NCBI GenBank assembly: GCA_030824835.1
Contig: JAPJRA010000018.1
Span: 9,578 to 16,689 of the forward strand
Source of the DNA: Geminicoccaceae bacterium
GTDB taxonomy: Bacteria > Pseudomonadota > Alphaproteobacteria > Geminicoccales > Geminicoccaceae
Reading direction: 5' to 3'
Length of the DNA stretch: 7,112 nucleotides
Below, piece by piece: positions 1 through 6,484 of this stretch. Made by a program: the position numbers and the translations under genes. Within the stretch, counting starts at the first letter, position 1, and every line of letters begins with the position of its first letter. Under the pieces are notes generated by a model. That model was not told where the DNA came from. It saw only the letters and a list, made by a program, of their open reading frames with translations, and did no database searches.

Positions 1-888
1 ACTGCCGACGAGGCCGGCCGCCGCTGGCTGCTGCTGGCGCCGGCTCTGCTGATCCTGGCCATCGGCGCCGTCGGGCCATTGGCGATCGTGGTCGTCTACT
101 CGTTCCTGACCCCCGGCGACTATGCCGGGGTCAAGTGGATCTTCTCCGGCGAGGCGTGGATCAACCTGTTCCTGCAGCAGGACATCTTCGACGAGAGCTG
201 GCAGTGGGCCGACGCCCATCTTTCGATCTTCGCCCGCACGCTGGGCCTGGCCCTCGGAACCACGGCAGCGACACTGGTGCTGGGCTTCCCGACCGCTTGG
301 TTCATCGCCACCCGGCCCAGGCGCAGCCGTAGCTTCTGGCTGTTCCTGGTCACCATCCCGTTCTGGTGCAATCTTCTGGTGCGCACCTTCGCCATCATGC
401 AGCTGATCCGCAACGAGGGCGTGATCAACAACACGCTGCGCGGCCTCGGCCTGATCGAGCAGCCGATCCAGATGCTCTACACCGACTTCGCGGTCGGCCT
501 CGGCATGGCCTATGTCTACCTGCCACTGATGGTGCTGCCACTCTATGCCAGCATCGAGAAGCTCGACTTCCGCCTGATCGAGGCCGCCTACGACCTCTAT
601 GCCAACCAGTGGCGGGCACTGACCCGCATCGTGCTGCCCATGGTCCGGCCGGGCCTGGTCGCGGGCTCGATCCTGGTCTTCATCCCGGCGCTGGGTGCCT
701 ACGTCGTCCCGCGCATGCTGGGCGGCGGCAGCCGGATGATGATCGGCAACCTGATCGACCTGCAGTTCGGCCAAGGCCGCAACTGGCCGCTGGGGGCGGC
801 CCTGGCGCTACTGCTGATGCTGATCGTGCTGGTGGCACTGCTGGTCTACGTGCGCCAGGTCGGCCGCGAGGGCGCGCCGCATGGCTGA
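1..888 (+). CDS. potB: PotB-like polyamine ABC transporter permease (5' end outside window)
   Basis: Inner-membrane permease subunit of a spermidine/putrescine-type ABC importer. The frame is open from base 1, and 295 residues are visible. E. coli PotB is a little shorter, so only a short N-terminal piece should be missing; the internal TTG at 79 would cut through the first membrane helix and is not the start. Visible membrane segments include residues 9-35 and about 78-103. The EAA loop that docks on the ATPase begins at E194 (EAAYDLYANQWRAL) and continues to LPMVRPGLVAG around 212-222. The stop at 886-888 overlaps the next gene by 8 bases, so the two permeases are probably translationally coupled. 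The family (MetI-like fold, PotB/PotH type) is clear. The exact substrate, spermidine or putrescine or a related cation, cannot be read from the permease. Confidence 0.93.
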   Translation, partial: TADEAGRRWLLLAPALLILAIGAVGPLAIVVVYSFLTPGDYAGVKWIFSGEAWINLFLQQDIFDESWQWADAHLSIFARTLGLALGTTAATLVLGFPTAWFIATRPRRSRSFWLFLVTIPFWCNLLVRTFAIMQLIRNEGVINNTLRGLGLIEQPIQMLYTDFAVGLGMAYVYLPLMVLPLYASIEKLDFRLIEAAYDLYANQWRALTRIVLPMVRPGLVAGSILVFIPALGAYVVPRMLGGGSRMMIGNLIDLQFGQGRNWPLGAALALLLMLIVLVALLVYVRQVGREGAPHG

Positions 889-1684
889 GCGGGCATTCTC
901 GGTGCGCCGCCTGCCCGGCTTCACGCCGCTGGCGATCCTGGTCTTCGTCCTGCTCTATGCGCCCATCGCCGTGCTCGCCGCCTTCTCGTTCAACGCCGGC
1001 ACCTCGATCGCCATCTGGGAAGGCTTCTCCCTGCGCTGGTATCAGGCCGCCTGGATGAACGCCGAGGTGCAGGCAGCAACCTTCCGCTCGCTTGGCATCG
1101 CCACCGTGGCCGCCGTCGTCGCCACTGTTATCGCCACCATGGCCACCCTGGCGACCACGCGCACCGCGCCGTTCCGCGGCCAGACCGCAGTGCTGGCCAT
1201 GATCAACCTGCCGCTGATGGCACCGGAGATCGTGACCGCGATCGCCCTGCTGATCTTCTTCGCGCTGCTCAAGATCGCCACCGGCTACACCGGCATCGGC
1301 TACATCTTCCTGGCCCACACCGCCTTTTGCATCCCGTTCGCCTTCCTGCCGATCCGCGGCCGCCTCGAGGGCATGGACCGGTCGCTGGAGGCGGCCGCCG
1401 CCGACCTCTACGCCACGCCGTGGCGGGCCTTCCGCTTCGTCACCCTGCCGCTGCTCTGGCCCGGCATCCTCGCCGGTCTGATGCTGGCCTTCGTCATCTC
1501 GCTCGACGACGTCGTCATCACCAACCTGATCGCCGGCCCGGGTCAGGAGACCCTGCCGATCTACATGCTGGCCCAGCTGCGCCGCACCACCACGCCCGAG
1601 ATCAACGCCGTCTCGACCGCGCTGCTCGCCGCCTCGGTGCTGCTCGTCTCCCTGTCCTTCCTGCTCAGCCGCGAGAAAGAATGA
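881..1684 (+). CDS. potC: PotC-like polyamine ABC transporter permease
   Basis: Second permease of the importer, expected to pair with the PotB-like subunit to form the membrane channel. It has 267 residues, the usual length for PotC. The ATG at 881 lies inside the end of the upstream gene. A weak purine-rich GAGGGC sits about 7 bases upstream, consistent with coupled translation. The first membrane helix is at about residues 15-36. The EAA loop starts at E170 (EAAAADLYATPWRAF) and runs into LPLLWPGILAG at about 189-199. It is followed by SLDDVVITNLIAGPG, which matches the S-[FL]-D-D-x-V-I motif typical of PotC/PotI. The stop overlaps the binding-protein gene by 4 bases (ATGA). The protein appears intact. 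Assignment to the PotC side rather than PotB rests on gene order and this motif. Confidence 0.94.
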   Translation: MAERAFSVRRLPGFTPLAILVFVLLYAPIAVLAAFSFNAGTSIAIWEGFSLRWYQAAWMNAEVQAATFRSLGIATVAAVVATVIATMATLATTRTAPFRGQTAVLAMINLPLMAPEIVTAIALLIFFALLKIATGYTGIGYIFLAHTAFCIPFAFLPIRGRLEGMDRSLEAAAADLYATPWRAFRFVTLPLLWPGILAGLMLAFVISLDDVVITNLIAGPGQETLPIYMLAQLRRTTTPEINAVSTALLAASVLLVSLSFLLSREKE

Positions 1685-2718
1685 CCGCCATGCGCCACAC
1701 CCTCGCCACCGCCGCGGCCTGCGCCGCGCTGCTTGCCCTCCCGACCGGCGCCTGGGCCGAAGGGGTGCTCAACATCTTCAACTGGGGCGACTACACCAGC
1801 CCCGAAATGATCGCGAAGTTCGAGCAGACCTACGACGTCAAGGTCACCATCACCGACTACGACTCGAACGACACGGCGCTGGCCAAGGTCAAGGCCGGCG
1901 GGCACGGCTTCGACATCGTGGTGCCGACCTCGACCGTGATGCCGATCTGGATCGGCGAGGGCCTGCTCATGGAGAGCCGCCCGGACCAGATGGCGAACTT
2001 CAAGAACATGGACCCGCGCTGGGTCGACGTGCCCTACGACCCCGGCCGGCACTATTCGGTGCCCTGGCAGATCGGCACCACCGGCGTCGTCGTCAACACC
2101 GACGTCTACCAGGGCGACCCGGAGACATGGGGCATCGTGTTCGACCCGCCGGCGGAGCTGGTCGGCAAGATCAACGTCATCCCCGAGATGAACGACGTCC
2201 TGAACGGAGCCATCATGTATCTCGGCGGCGAGCCCTGCACCGACGACAAGGCGGTGCTGAAAAAGGTCCGCGATCTGGTGACGGCCGCGAAGCCGAAATG
2301 GGCGGCGATCAACTATGCCAGCCCCGAGACCTATTCCAAGGGCGACGTCGCCGCCGGGGCCAACTGGAACGGCTACACCTTCCGCGCCCGGCTGCAGAAC
2401 CCGGCCGTCAGGTTCGCCTATCCCAAGGAAGGCTTCCCGATCTGGATGGACAATGCCGCCATCCTGGCCGATGCGAAGAATGTCGAGAACGCCAAGTTGT
2501 TCCTCAACTTCATCATGGACCCCGAGAACGCGGCCATGCTCTCGGCCTTCGCCCGCTACTCCAACGGCATCCTGGGCAGCGAGAAGTTCATGCCGGCCGA
2601 CATGCAAGATGCGCCCGAGCTGACCCTGCCCGAGAGCAACAAGGGCGTGTTCCTCCAGGCCTGCCCTGCGGCGGTCAACGACATCCTGACCCGGATCTGG
2701 ACCGAGCTGCAGAAGTGA
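1681..2718 (+). CDS. potD: PotD-like periplasmic polyamine-binding protein
   Basis: Periplasmic substrate-binding protein of the importer, 345 residues, close to E. coli PotD. The start at 1681 is chosen because it forms an ATGA overlap with the permease stop and has a GAGAAAG sequence just upstream; an ATG at 1690 is the alternative. Residues 1-26 form a Sec signal peptide (hydrophobic core, then GAWA before E27). The mature protein opens with the family motif LNIFNWGDYTSPE. Aromatic and acidic residues that bind polyamine in PotD have counterparts here: W35, D37 and Y38 in NWGDY, W229 in ANWNGY, and W255 with D257 in IWMD. The C-terminal half ends normally at TELQK. The reading frame extends upstream of 1681, but that part only shadows the permease gene. 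The polyamine-type fold is clear; the preferred polyamine is not determined. Confidence 0.94.
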   Translation: MTAMRHTLATAAACAALLALPTGAWAEGVLNIFNWGDYTSPEMIAKFEQTYDVKVTITDYDSNDTALAKVKAGGHGFDIVVPTSTVMPIWIGEGLLMESRPDQMANFKNMDPRWVDVPYDPGRHYSVPWQIGTTGVVVNTDVYQGDPETWGIVFDPPAELVGKINVIPEMNDVLNGAIMYLGGEPCTDDKAVLKKVRDLVTAAKPKWAAINYASPETYSKGDVAAGANWNGYTFRARLQNPAVRFAYPKEGFPIWMDNAAILADAKNVENAKLFLNFIMDPENAAMLSAFARYSNGILGSEKFMPADMQDAPELTLPESNKGVFLQACPAAVNDILTRIWTELQK

Positions 2719-2757
2719 CCGCCGCCCGGCGCCGAGGTCATCGCCACGACGAACGGC

Positions 2758-2816
2758 CTGAGACCTGGGCACGGCGCCTGCGAGGGGGGTACGAGATCGC
2801 TCGCAGGCCTTCTCAG
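2758..2816. terminator. Hairpin between convergent genes, possible bidirectional terminator
   Basis: A perfect 9-bp stem (GCCTGCGAG at 2776-2784 with CTCGCAGGC at 2800-2808, 15-base loop) lies between the stop codons of the binding-protein gene and the converging response-regulator gene. An outer 6-bp arm, CTGAGA at 2758-2763 with TCTCAG at 2811-2816, can close over it. No T-run follows on either strand, so efficient intrinsic termination is uncertain. The position between convergent genes is the main argument. Confidence 0.45.
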
Positions 2817-3391
2817 CGCCGGTCCCGCGGTGCCCGCTTGGTCATGATACGCTGCAGGGTGCGGCGGTGCATGCCGAGCCGCCGCGCCGTCTCACTGACG
2901 TTGCGCCCACATTGCTCATAGATCCGGTGGATATGCTCCCACTTGATCCGATCGGCGCTGAGCGGCACGTCGGGTACGCCCGCCTGGGCGGGCTCGCCGC
3001 GCAGCGCATGGATGAGCGCGGTCGTGTTCACGGGCTTGGGCAGGTAGTCCACGGCACCCGCGCGCAATGCCACGATGGACTCCGCGACGCTGTCATAGCC
3101 GGTGATGACGATGATCCGCGGCCGCGGCTTCTGCTCCTGCAGCTGCCGGACCAGCTCCATGCCGTAACCGTCCTCCAGCCGCATATCGATCACGGCGAAG
3201 TCGAAACGGCGGTCGCCGATGAGCCTCTCGGCGATGGCGAGACTGCCCGCCGTCGTGACGCTGAACCCGGCGGCAGCGAGCGCCAGCTCCAGGCGACTGC
3301 TGACCGATCGCTCGTCGTCGACGAGCAGCAGGGCGCCAGCCGCCGGAGCGGCAACCGGCAACGTGTCGCTGCTCGACGGTGGCTCGCTCAC
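2813..3391 (-). CDS. RegA/ActR/PrrA-family response regulator
   Basis: Cytoplasmic two-component response regulator of 192 residues, near the usual length of RegA/PrrA/ActR proteins, which control redox- or acid-responsive genes in alphaproteobacteria. The GTG at 3391 is the preferred start because a strong purine tract (GAGGGAGAGGGGG, 3393-3405) lies just upstream; an upstream start at 3487 would add a low-complexity tail. The receiver domain spans about residues 20-130, with acidic pair D25/D26, phospho-acceptor D69 in VIDMRLEDG, T97 in VITGYDS and K119 in LPKP. A short linker leads to a Fis-type helix-turn-helix with the family signature KWEHIHRIYEQCGRNVSE followed by TARRLGMHRRTLQRI. No RegB-like sensor kinase or SenC gene is visible beside it, so it is an orphan within this window. 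Whether it performs the classical RegA role here is inference. Confidence 0.9.
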   Translation of the reverse strand: MSEPPSSSDTLPVAAPAAGALLLVDDERSVSSRLELALAAAGFSVTTAGSLAIAERLIGDRRFDFAVIDMRLEDGYGMELVRQLQEQKPRPRIIVITGYDSVAESIVALRAGAVDYLPKPVNTTALIHALRGEPAQAGVPDVPLSADRIKWEHIHRIYEQCGRNVSETARRLGMHRRTLQRIMTKRAPRDRR

Positions 3392-3759
3392 GCCCCCTCT
3401 CCCTCGTCTTCCTATGGCGGCTTTGGCTTGGTCAGGTCGGATAGGCGAAACCGCACCGCGACACGGCGGCGACCGGCCCCCCTCCAAGCTTGACGCCGCT
3501 GCCGCGCTCGCGACGTTTGGTTGAAGGCATAACGGCGCAAACGCTGACCGCCATCAAGTCCCAGTTACCGCCACGCCGCGCATGGCAGAACAACGGAAAC
3601 CGCAATCGGCGGCAACCGCCACGCTCTCCGGTGCGACGCGGCCCTGGTGCCGCAACTCCGGGCTGCCGTGATGGCCCGGTGGCCGGGTTGCGCTCGGGCC
3701 GACGGTACCGGCGGCGCGAGCCGAGCCGACGCAGCATCGCCGGCCCAGCGGGCCCCCTC
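3392..3759. other. 368-bp GC-rich intergenic stretch with no convincing gene
   Basis: Reading frames cross this stretch in several frames, but their translations are Arg/Pro/Gly-rich and look like noise from high GC. It should hold the promoter of the response regulator, but no clear -35/-10 pair is visible. Short perfect inverted repeats are present: GGCCC/GGGCC at 3742-3746 and 3750-3754, directly after the stop of the gene at 3760, which could act as a weak terminator for it, and CCCGG/CCGGG around 3675-3687. Neither has a T-run. Confidence 0.4.
3393..3405 (-). promoter_or_regulatory. Ribosome binding site that decides the GTG start
   Basis: Read on the minus strand this is GAGGGAGAGGGGG, ending one base before the GTG at 3391. 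It places the response-regulator start at GTG rather than at the ATG at 3487. Confidence 0.65.
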
Positions 3760-4062
3760 TCAAGCAGCGGCCGAAACCGCCGGCGGATCGCGCTGCGCCT
3801 CCGTCACCGCCACCACGGCCGAGCCTCGGCCCACGACGTAGCTGCTCATGCTGATCGTGAGGACGGCGGCAGGGCAGCGCAGCTTTATGTCGGCGGAGTG
3901 ATCCCAGATCGCCCGGAGCAGCGCATCCTCGCCCGTGATCCGCCCCTGGCGACCGTCGGCACCGCCCTGGTGGCACTCGTCGATGGCGTAGCTGACCCAC
4001 CCTCGGGCGAGGCCATCGATCAGAATCTCGCCCCGTCCGGAGAGCGCTCCAAGACGCACCAT
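3760..4062 (-). CDS. Small hypothetical protein (100 residues)
   Basis: I do not recognise this protein. The gene looks real because a textbook ribosome binding site, GAGGAGG, lies 4 bases before the ATG at 4062 on the minus strand. The translation also looks protein-like, unlike the overlapping frames. It has no signal peptide or membrane helix. After a short N-terminus come alternating hydrophobic and polar stretches (EILIDGLARGWVSYAIDE at about residues 12-29, then GRITGEDALLRAIWDHS around 40-56, LTISMSSYVVGRGSAVVAV about 68-86), and an Ala-rich tail. The pattern suggests a small beta-rich fold with a central helix. The sense is the same as that of the response regulator 368 bases downstream. 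Co-transcription is possible but unsupported because the gap is large. No function is assigned. Confidence 0.6.
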   Translation of the reverse strand: MVRLGALSGRGEILIDGLARGWVSYAIDECHQGGADGRQGRITGEDALLRAIWDHSADIKLRCPAAVLTISMSSYVVGRGSAVVAVTEAQRDPPAVSAAA

Positions 4063-4140
4063 GCTGCCTCCTCATTTATTCCGTGCGAGACGGCACCATG
4101 CGCGGAGGCCATGCGGTGCGTCAATCGAAGGTCGCGCCCC

Positions 4141-4407
4141 TCAGAGCCGGAAATCAGCCGGCGCCAGCACCGTCACGCCGCTGAGCGGGGTCTCCACCTG
4201 GGCCGCGGCGTCGGCATCGGTGCTGGCACGAACGACGGTGTCGCCGCCGCGCTTGGCCGTGGCCGGCCTACCCGACAGGTCGACCACGACCGCCGTGCTG
4301 CCCGCAAAGCTGGCGATGTCGAAGACGTCCGATTGATCTCTATCGAGCCGACGTCCGGGCAAACAACCGGCGGGAAGCGGACGGGCCGTTGTGCGAAGCT
4401 GGCCCAA
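4141..4407 (-). pseudogene. Possible C-terminal remnant of an RTX/type I-secreted protein
   Basis: The open frame encodes 88 residues, but only the part from about DQSDVFDIASFAGSTAVVV to the stop looks protein-like. The first 20-25 residues are Arg/Pro-rich noise, and the frame opens at a TTG with no ribosome binding site. The ending, LSGVTVLAPADFRL, resembles the hydrophobic and acidic C-terminal ends common in proteins exported by type I secretion, in which a leucine-rich segment precedes ADF/DDF plus a final hydrophobic residue. The preceding GGDTVVRASTDAD also fits the end of an RTX-type region. No GGxGxD calcium-binding nonapeptides are present, so the body of the gene is missing. The IS5-family element begins 21 bp upstream, so insertion plus decay could have removed the rest. 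An unrelated small hypothetical gene is the alternative. Confidence 0.35.
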
Positions 4408-4428
4408 AAATCAGGTGTGATTCTCTAA

Positions 4429-4444
4429 GAGCCTGTCCGAGAAG
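4429..4444 (+). repeat. Left terminal inverted repeat of the IS5-family element
   Basis: GAGCCTGTCCGAGAAG matches the reverse complement of the right end (GAGCCTGTCTGGAAAG) at 13 of 16 positions. The flanking TAA at 4426-4428 is repeated at 5401-5403. Confidence 0.88.
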
Positions 4445-4457
4445 TTTTTATTGCTGA

Positions 4458-5321
4458 TTAAGATTTTGCCAATCGGCGCATGAGCAATTGGATGATGGCG
4501 AGTGTCACCATGGCGGTAGTGGTGTCGATCAGTTGTTCGAAGTCCTTGGCCAAGCGGCGGTTGCGGCCGAGCCAGGCGAAGGTGCGCTCGATGACCATCG
4601 GGCGTGGCCCGATCACTCGGAGAGATGTCAGCGCAGCTGACAGGCGGCGGGGGAGCAGGTGGAAGCCTGTGGCCTCGCGTGGCCGCTTGACGATCTCGAG
4701 CCGGAGCCGCTCGCGAGCGGCAGCGCAGGCGGCGACCTCGCCCTGGTAGCCAGCGTCGGCGAACAGGTGCTTCAGCCAGGGGAAACGCTTGCGAATTCGG
4801 GCACAGACCAGCGCCAAGCCGTCCCTGTCTTGGACGTTGGCGGCATGAACGACCAGCCGCAGGGACAGGCCCAGCGTGTCGGTGAGCAGATGCCGCTTGC
4901 GGCCGTTGATCTTCTTGCCGGCGTCGAAGCCCCGTGAGCCGCCGGCTTCGGTCGTCTTGACGCTCTGACTGTCGATGATCGCCGCGGTCGGCTGCGCCTC
5001 GCGACCGTCCTGCTCGCGCGCGGCCATGAGCAGCGTGGCCTGAATGGTCGACCAGATGCCGTCCTGCCAGAAGCGCCGGAAGTAGCCGTAGACCGTGCTC
5101 CGCGGCGGGAACTCGCGCGGCAGCATCCGCCAGGGGCAGCCGGTGCGCAGCAGATAGAGCAGCGCGTTCAGCACGTTGCGCAGCAGCGTCGTTCGTCGCC
5201 GCCCACCCGGCTTGGCCGCCGGCAGCAGCGGGGCGACCCGCGCGAACTCGGCATCGGTGACGTCGGTTGCGTAGCGACCGCCGGTGCGGCGATACTGATG
5301 GCGAGCGGAAGCAGCCCACAT
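4458..5321 (-). CDS. IS5-family DDE transposase with an internal palindromic insertion
   Basis: Catalyses cut-and-paste movement of the surrounding IS. The protein has 287 residues; the ATG at 5321 has GAGGAG 9 bases upstream. The N-terminal part carries the family motif TGCPWRMLPREFPPRSTVYG at residues 60-79. The catalytic triad is visible: D117 in AIIDSQSVKTTE, D189 in LFADAGYQGE, E245 in VIERTFAWLGRNRRLAKDFE. The spacing before E245 is unusual. IS5 transposases normally read LPRRW-VVERTF, but here about 15 extra residues (LSAALTSLRVIGPRP, 227-241) separate PRR from MVIERTF. This stretch is encoded by the three-hairpin repeat at 4597-4642 and keeps the frame. The extra loop sits just before the catalytic Glu, so whether the enzyme still works is unknown. 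The rest of the frame is uninterrupted. Confidence 0.93.
   Translation of the reverse strand: MWAASARHQYRRTGGRYATDVTDAEFARVAPLLPAAKPGGRRRTTLLRNVLNALLYLLRTGCPWRMLPREFPPRSTVYGYFRRFWQDGIWSTIQATLLMAAREQDGREAQPTAAIIDSQSVKTTEAGGSRGFDAGKKINGRKRHLLTDTLGLSLRLVVHAANVQDRDGLALVCARIRKRFPWLKHLFADAGYQGEVAACAAARERLRLEIVKRPREATGFHLLPRRLSAALTSLRVIGPRPMVIERTFAWLGRNRRLAKDFEQLIDTTTAMVTLAIIQLLMRRLAKS
4597..4642 (-). repeat. Three-hairpin palindromic repeat, copy inside the IS5-family transposase
   Basis: Reading the coding (minus) strand, three stems follow one another: TGTCAGC-TGC-GCTGACA (4642-4626, 7 bp), CTC-TCC-GAG (4624-4616, 3 bp) and ATCGGGC-CAC-GCCCGAT (4613-4597, 7 bp), then GG. The two long stems are perfect. 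The sequence falls where homologous transposases have a direct PRRW-VVER junction, so it is an insertion; the net gain is about 45 bases and the frame is preserved. The same architecture recurs at 6866-6925 and 6998-7057. GAGTG followed by ATCGG at the start of the last stem, and CCGATGGT at its end, are shared with the copy at 6866. Confidence 0.65.
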
Positions 5322-5384
5322 CGGTCGCGGCTCCTCGTTCCTGGCAGAACAAGGACGTCACAACCAGCTGATTCCGCTCACCTT

Positions 5385-5400
5385 CTTTCCAGACAGGCTC
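5385..5400 (-). repeat. Right terminal inverted repeat of the IS5-family element
   Basis: The minus-strand reading GAGCCTGTCTGGAAAG pairs with the left end at 4429-4444. The transposase start at 5321 lies 63 bases inside this end, so the transposase promoter would be in between. Confidence 0.88.
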
Positions 5401-5438
5401 TAAGACACGAAATTAGAGATAGTCAGTTGCTGCAGTAT

Positions 5439-6113
5439 CTACGTTATATAATCAGGGTCTAGCCCAAATAAAATAAATACAAATCTAAGGCTGTTCTCTG
5501 CCACCTCCTGTCCAATCTTTGACCAAAATGATCTCCAAGCGCCCGTCATGGCATCTTTTGTCACCTCCCATATTTTCTGGCCAATATCTCGCATTGTATT
5601 TGCAATACTTTTAATAACCTCTAGACATTTGTGGAAAAAACCTTTTTCTTCCAACTTATATTTCTGAGAGATGCCGTCACTTGGTCCACCGCCGTCGTCA
5701 GAACCGCCCCCCATTCCACTTCCACCACCATTCCGTTTTCTCTTCTCAAAATCGCTGTGAGCTTTCTCGAGAGCTTTGGTTAAATCACTTACCCCATCCA
5801 ATTCAGCCCTCAATTTCCTCGCCAAATGACTTAAGCCAAGTGCACCGAATCGTGCAAACAAAACTTTTTCATAAGTGGCTTTAGACTCATAAAAATTCGT
5901 GCGAATGCTGGCAATGGATGTGGGTTCCCATGATATAATATTCTGTGGTCGTACGCCGACTTCAGAAACTGGCTTTTGTGCTGACAATGATGCACTGAAT
6001 TCAACTATTGCTCGTTTCCGAGGAGGCAGCCGCGCGCTCTCTCCCACAGCGATTCGTTCATCTTCACTTTGCTGGATCGGATTAAAAACAAAGAACGGAG
6101 TATGCATCGGCAT
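5439..6113 (-). CDS. Hypothetical protein of unknown function in AT-rich island
   Basis: I do not recognise this 224-residue protein. Its codon use is much more AT-rich than that of the transporter genes, which points to horizontal acquisition. Two starts fit: the ATG at 6113, 3 bases after AGGAG, or the ATG at 6107, 9 bases after it. Residues 1-75 are polar and without obvious domains. Residues 78-127 look helical and charged (KVLFARFGALGLSHLARKLR, then DLTKALEKAHSDFEKRKR). Residues 129-147 form a Gly/Ser/Asp-rich flexible linker. The C-terminal 75 residues are predicted by eye to be amphipathic helix (FFHKCLEVIKSIANTMRDIG), ending in the hydrophobic stretch LRFVFILFGLDPDYIT. The two-part layout with a flexible hinge would suit an adaptor or a membrane-interacting effector, but that is speculation. 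The IS5-family element ends 38 bp downstream. Confidence 0.72.
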   Translation of the reverse strand: MPMHTPFFVFNPIQQSEDERIAVGESARLPPRKRAIVEFSASLSAQKPVSEVGVRPQNIISWEPTSIASIRTNFYESKATYEKVLFARFGALGLSHLARKLRAELDGVSDLTKALEKAHSDFEKRKRNGGGSGMGGGSDDGGGPSDGISQKYKLEEKGFFHKCLEVIKSIANTMRDIGQKIWEVTKDAMTGAWRSFWSKIGQEVAENSLRFVFILFGLDPDYIT

Positions 6114-6119
6114 TTGCTC

Positions 6120-6170
6120 CTATTGAGCCCATCCAATCGGAATGCCAATTGGGTTGGTTTCTTGTAACAT
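6120..6170 (-). CDS. Possible 16-codon leader frame coupled to the downstream gene
   Basis: On the minus strand, ATG at 6170 opens a frame reading MLQETNPIGIPIGWAQ and stopping at TAG (6122-6120). The stop codon overlaps the ribosome binding site TAGGAG of the 224-residue gene, an arrangement that would couple their translation. The leader has no strong ribosome binding site of its own. It may be a chance frame. Confidence 0.25.
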   Translation of the reverse strand: MLQETNPIGIPIGWAQ

Positions 6171-6232
6171 GGTTATGCGCCTGTGCGCAACTTCCGGTAT
6201 TTTCGGCCAAAGTTTCGGGACGCCATACGAAA

Positions 6233-6484
6233 TTACCAATCTCCTATGAATAGCCCTGACATCGCGCAGCCCCTATCGCATTGAATTAGCTTGAAACACT
6301 GAGATGCTGCGTCGGGTATATCGTTAGGCAAGTAGTAACGCCCAGCCAGCGATGCCACTACGTCCGGAATGGACTGGAATAGCACCAGCGGATCGTCTCT
6401 GCCGACCAAGAAGCCATGTCGCGCCCAAAACCTGCCCGCCTCGTCGTCCAGCGCATGCACCACTACCGTGAGTTTCGGGGACAT
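6233..6484 (-). pseudogene. Truncated GNAT acetyltransferase, toxin-antitoxin type remnant
   Basis: Residues 6-45 (TVVVHALDDEAGRFWARHGF, then VGRDDPLVLFQSIPDVVASL) match the C-terminal end of GNAT-family toxins that pair with DUF1778/TacA-type antitoxins; the HALDDEA and RHGF motifs are typical. The N-terminal two thirds, including the acetyl-CoA binding loop, are absent. Upstream in frame there are only a few codons before a TAG at 6499-6497, and the IS110-family element begins there, so that insertion is the likely cause. No antitoxin gene is left. The C-terminus is also odd: GNAT toxins end soon after the ASL position, but this frame runs on for about 38 residues through AT-rich sequence, suggesting a second rearrangement near 6345. 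The remnant cannot be an active acetyltransferase. Confidence 0.72.

Larger units (their letters stand above)
4429..5400 (-). mobile_element. Complete IS5-family insertion sequence, 972 bp (IS1031-like)
   Basis: The element is bounded by terminal inverted repeats starting GAGCCTGTC at both ends and flanked by TAA on each side (4426-4428 and 5401-5403), as expected for a 3-bp target duplication. It carries one DDE transposase on the minus strand, filling almost the whole element. Length, GAGCC ends and a 3-bp TNA-type duplication fit the IS1031 subgroup of the IS5 family; the IS427 subgroup has similar ends. Both ends and the target duplication are intact, so the insertion is likely recent. 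It sits between GC-rich sequence on the left and AT-rich sequence on the right. Confidence 0.88.

Noticed and set aside
1327..1680. Upstream extension of the binding-protein reading frame, giving a 463-residue product
   Set aside because: This part is a shadow of the PotC-like gene in another frame. The signal peptide begins just after 1681 and the ATGA overlap marks the true start.
1561..2772. Minus-strand open frame of 403 residues opposite the transporter genes
   Set aside because: It is a by-product of high-GC codon use opposite the PotC- and PotD-like genes. Its translation is rich in Arg, Gly, His and Asp with no family motifs.
3554..4075. Minus-strand frame of 173 residues overlapping the small hypothetical gene
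   Set aside because: The alternative frame at 3760-4062 has the strong GAGGAGG site and a protein-like composition; this one is Arg/Gly-rich noise.
3490..4428. Plus-strand open frame of 312 residues
   Set aside because: It is Arg/Pro/Ala-rich, opposes the better-supported small gene at 3760-4062, and has no convincing ribosome binding site or domain.
4411..5361. Minus-strand frame of 316 residues across the IS5-family element
   Set aside because: It is out of frame with the recognisable DDE transposase and has no motifs.
6176..6189. Small hairpin TGCGC-CTGT-GCGCA upstream of the AT-rich gene
   Set aside because: Only 5 bp, with no accompanying short stem, flanking TGG or coding interruption, so it is not counted with the three-hairpin repeats and is not a convincing regulatory site.
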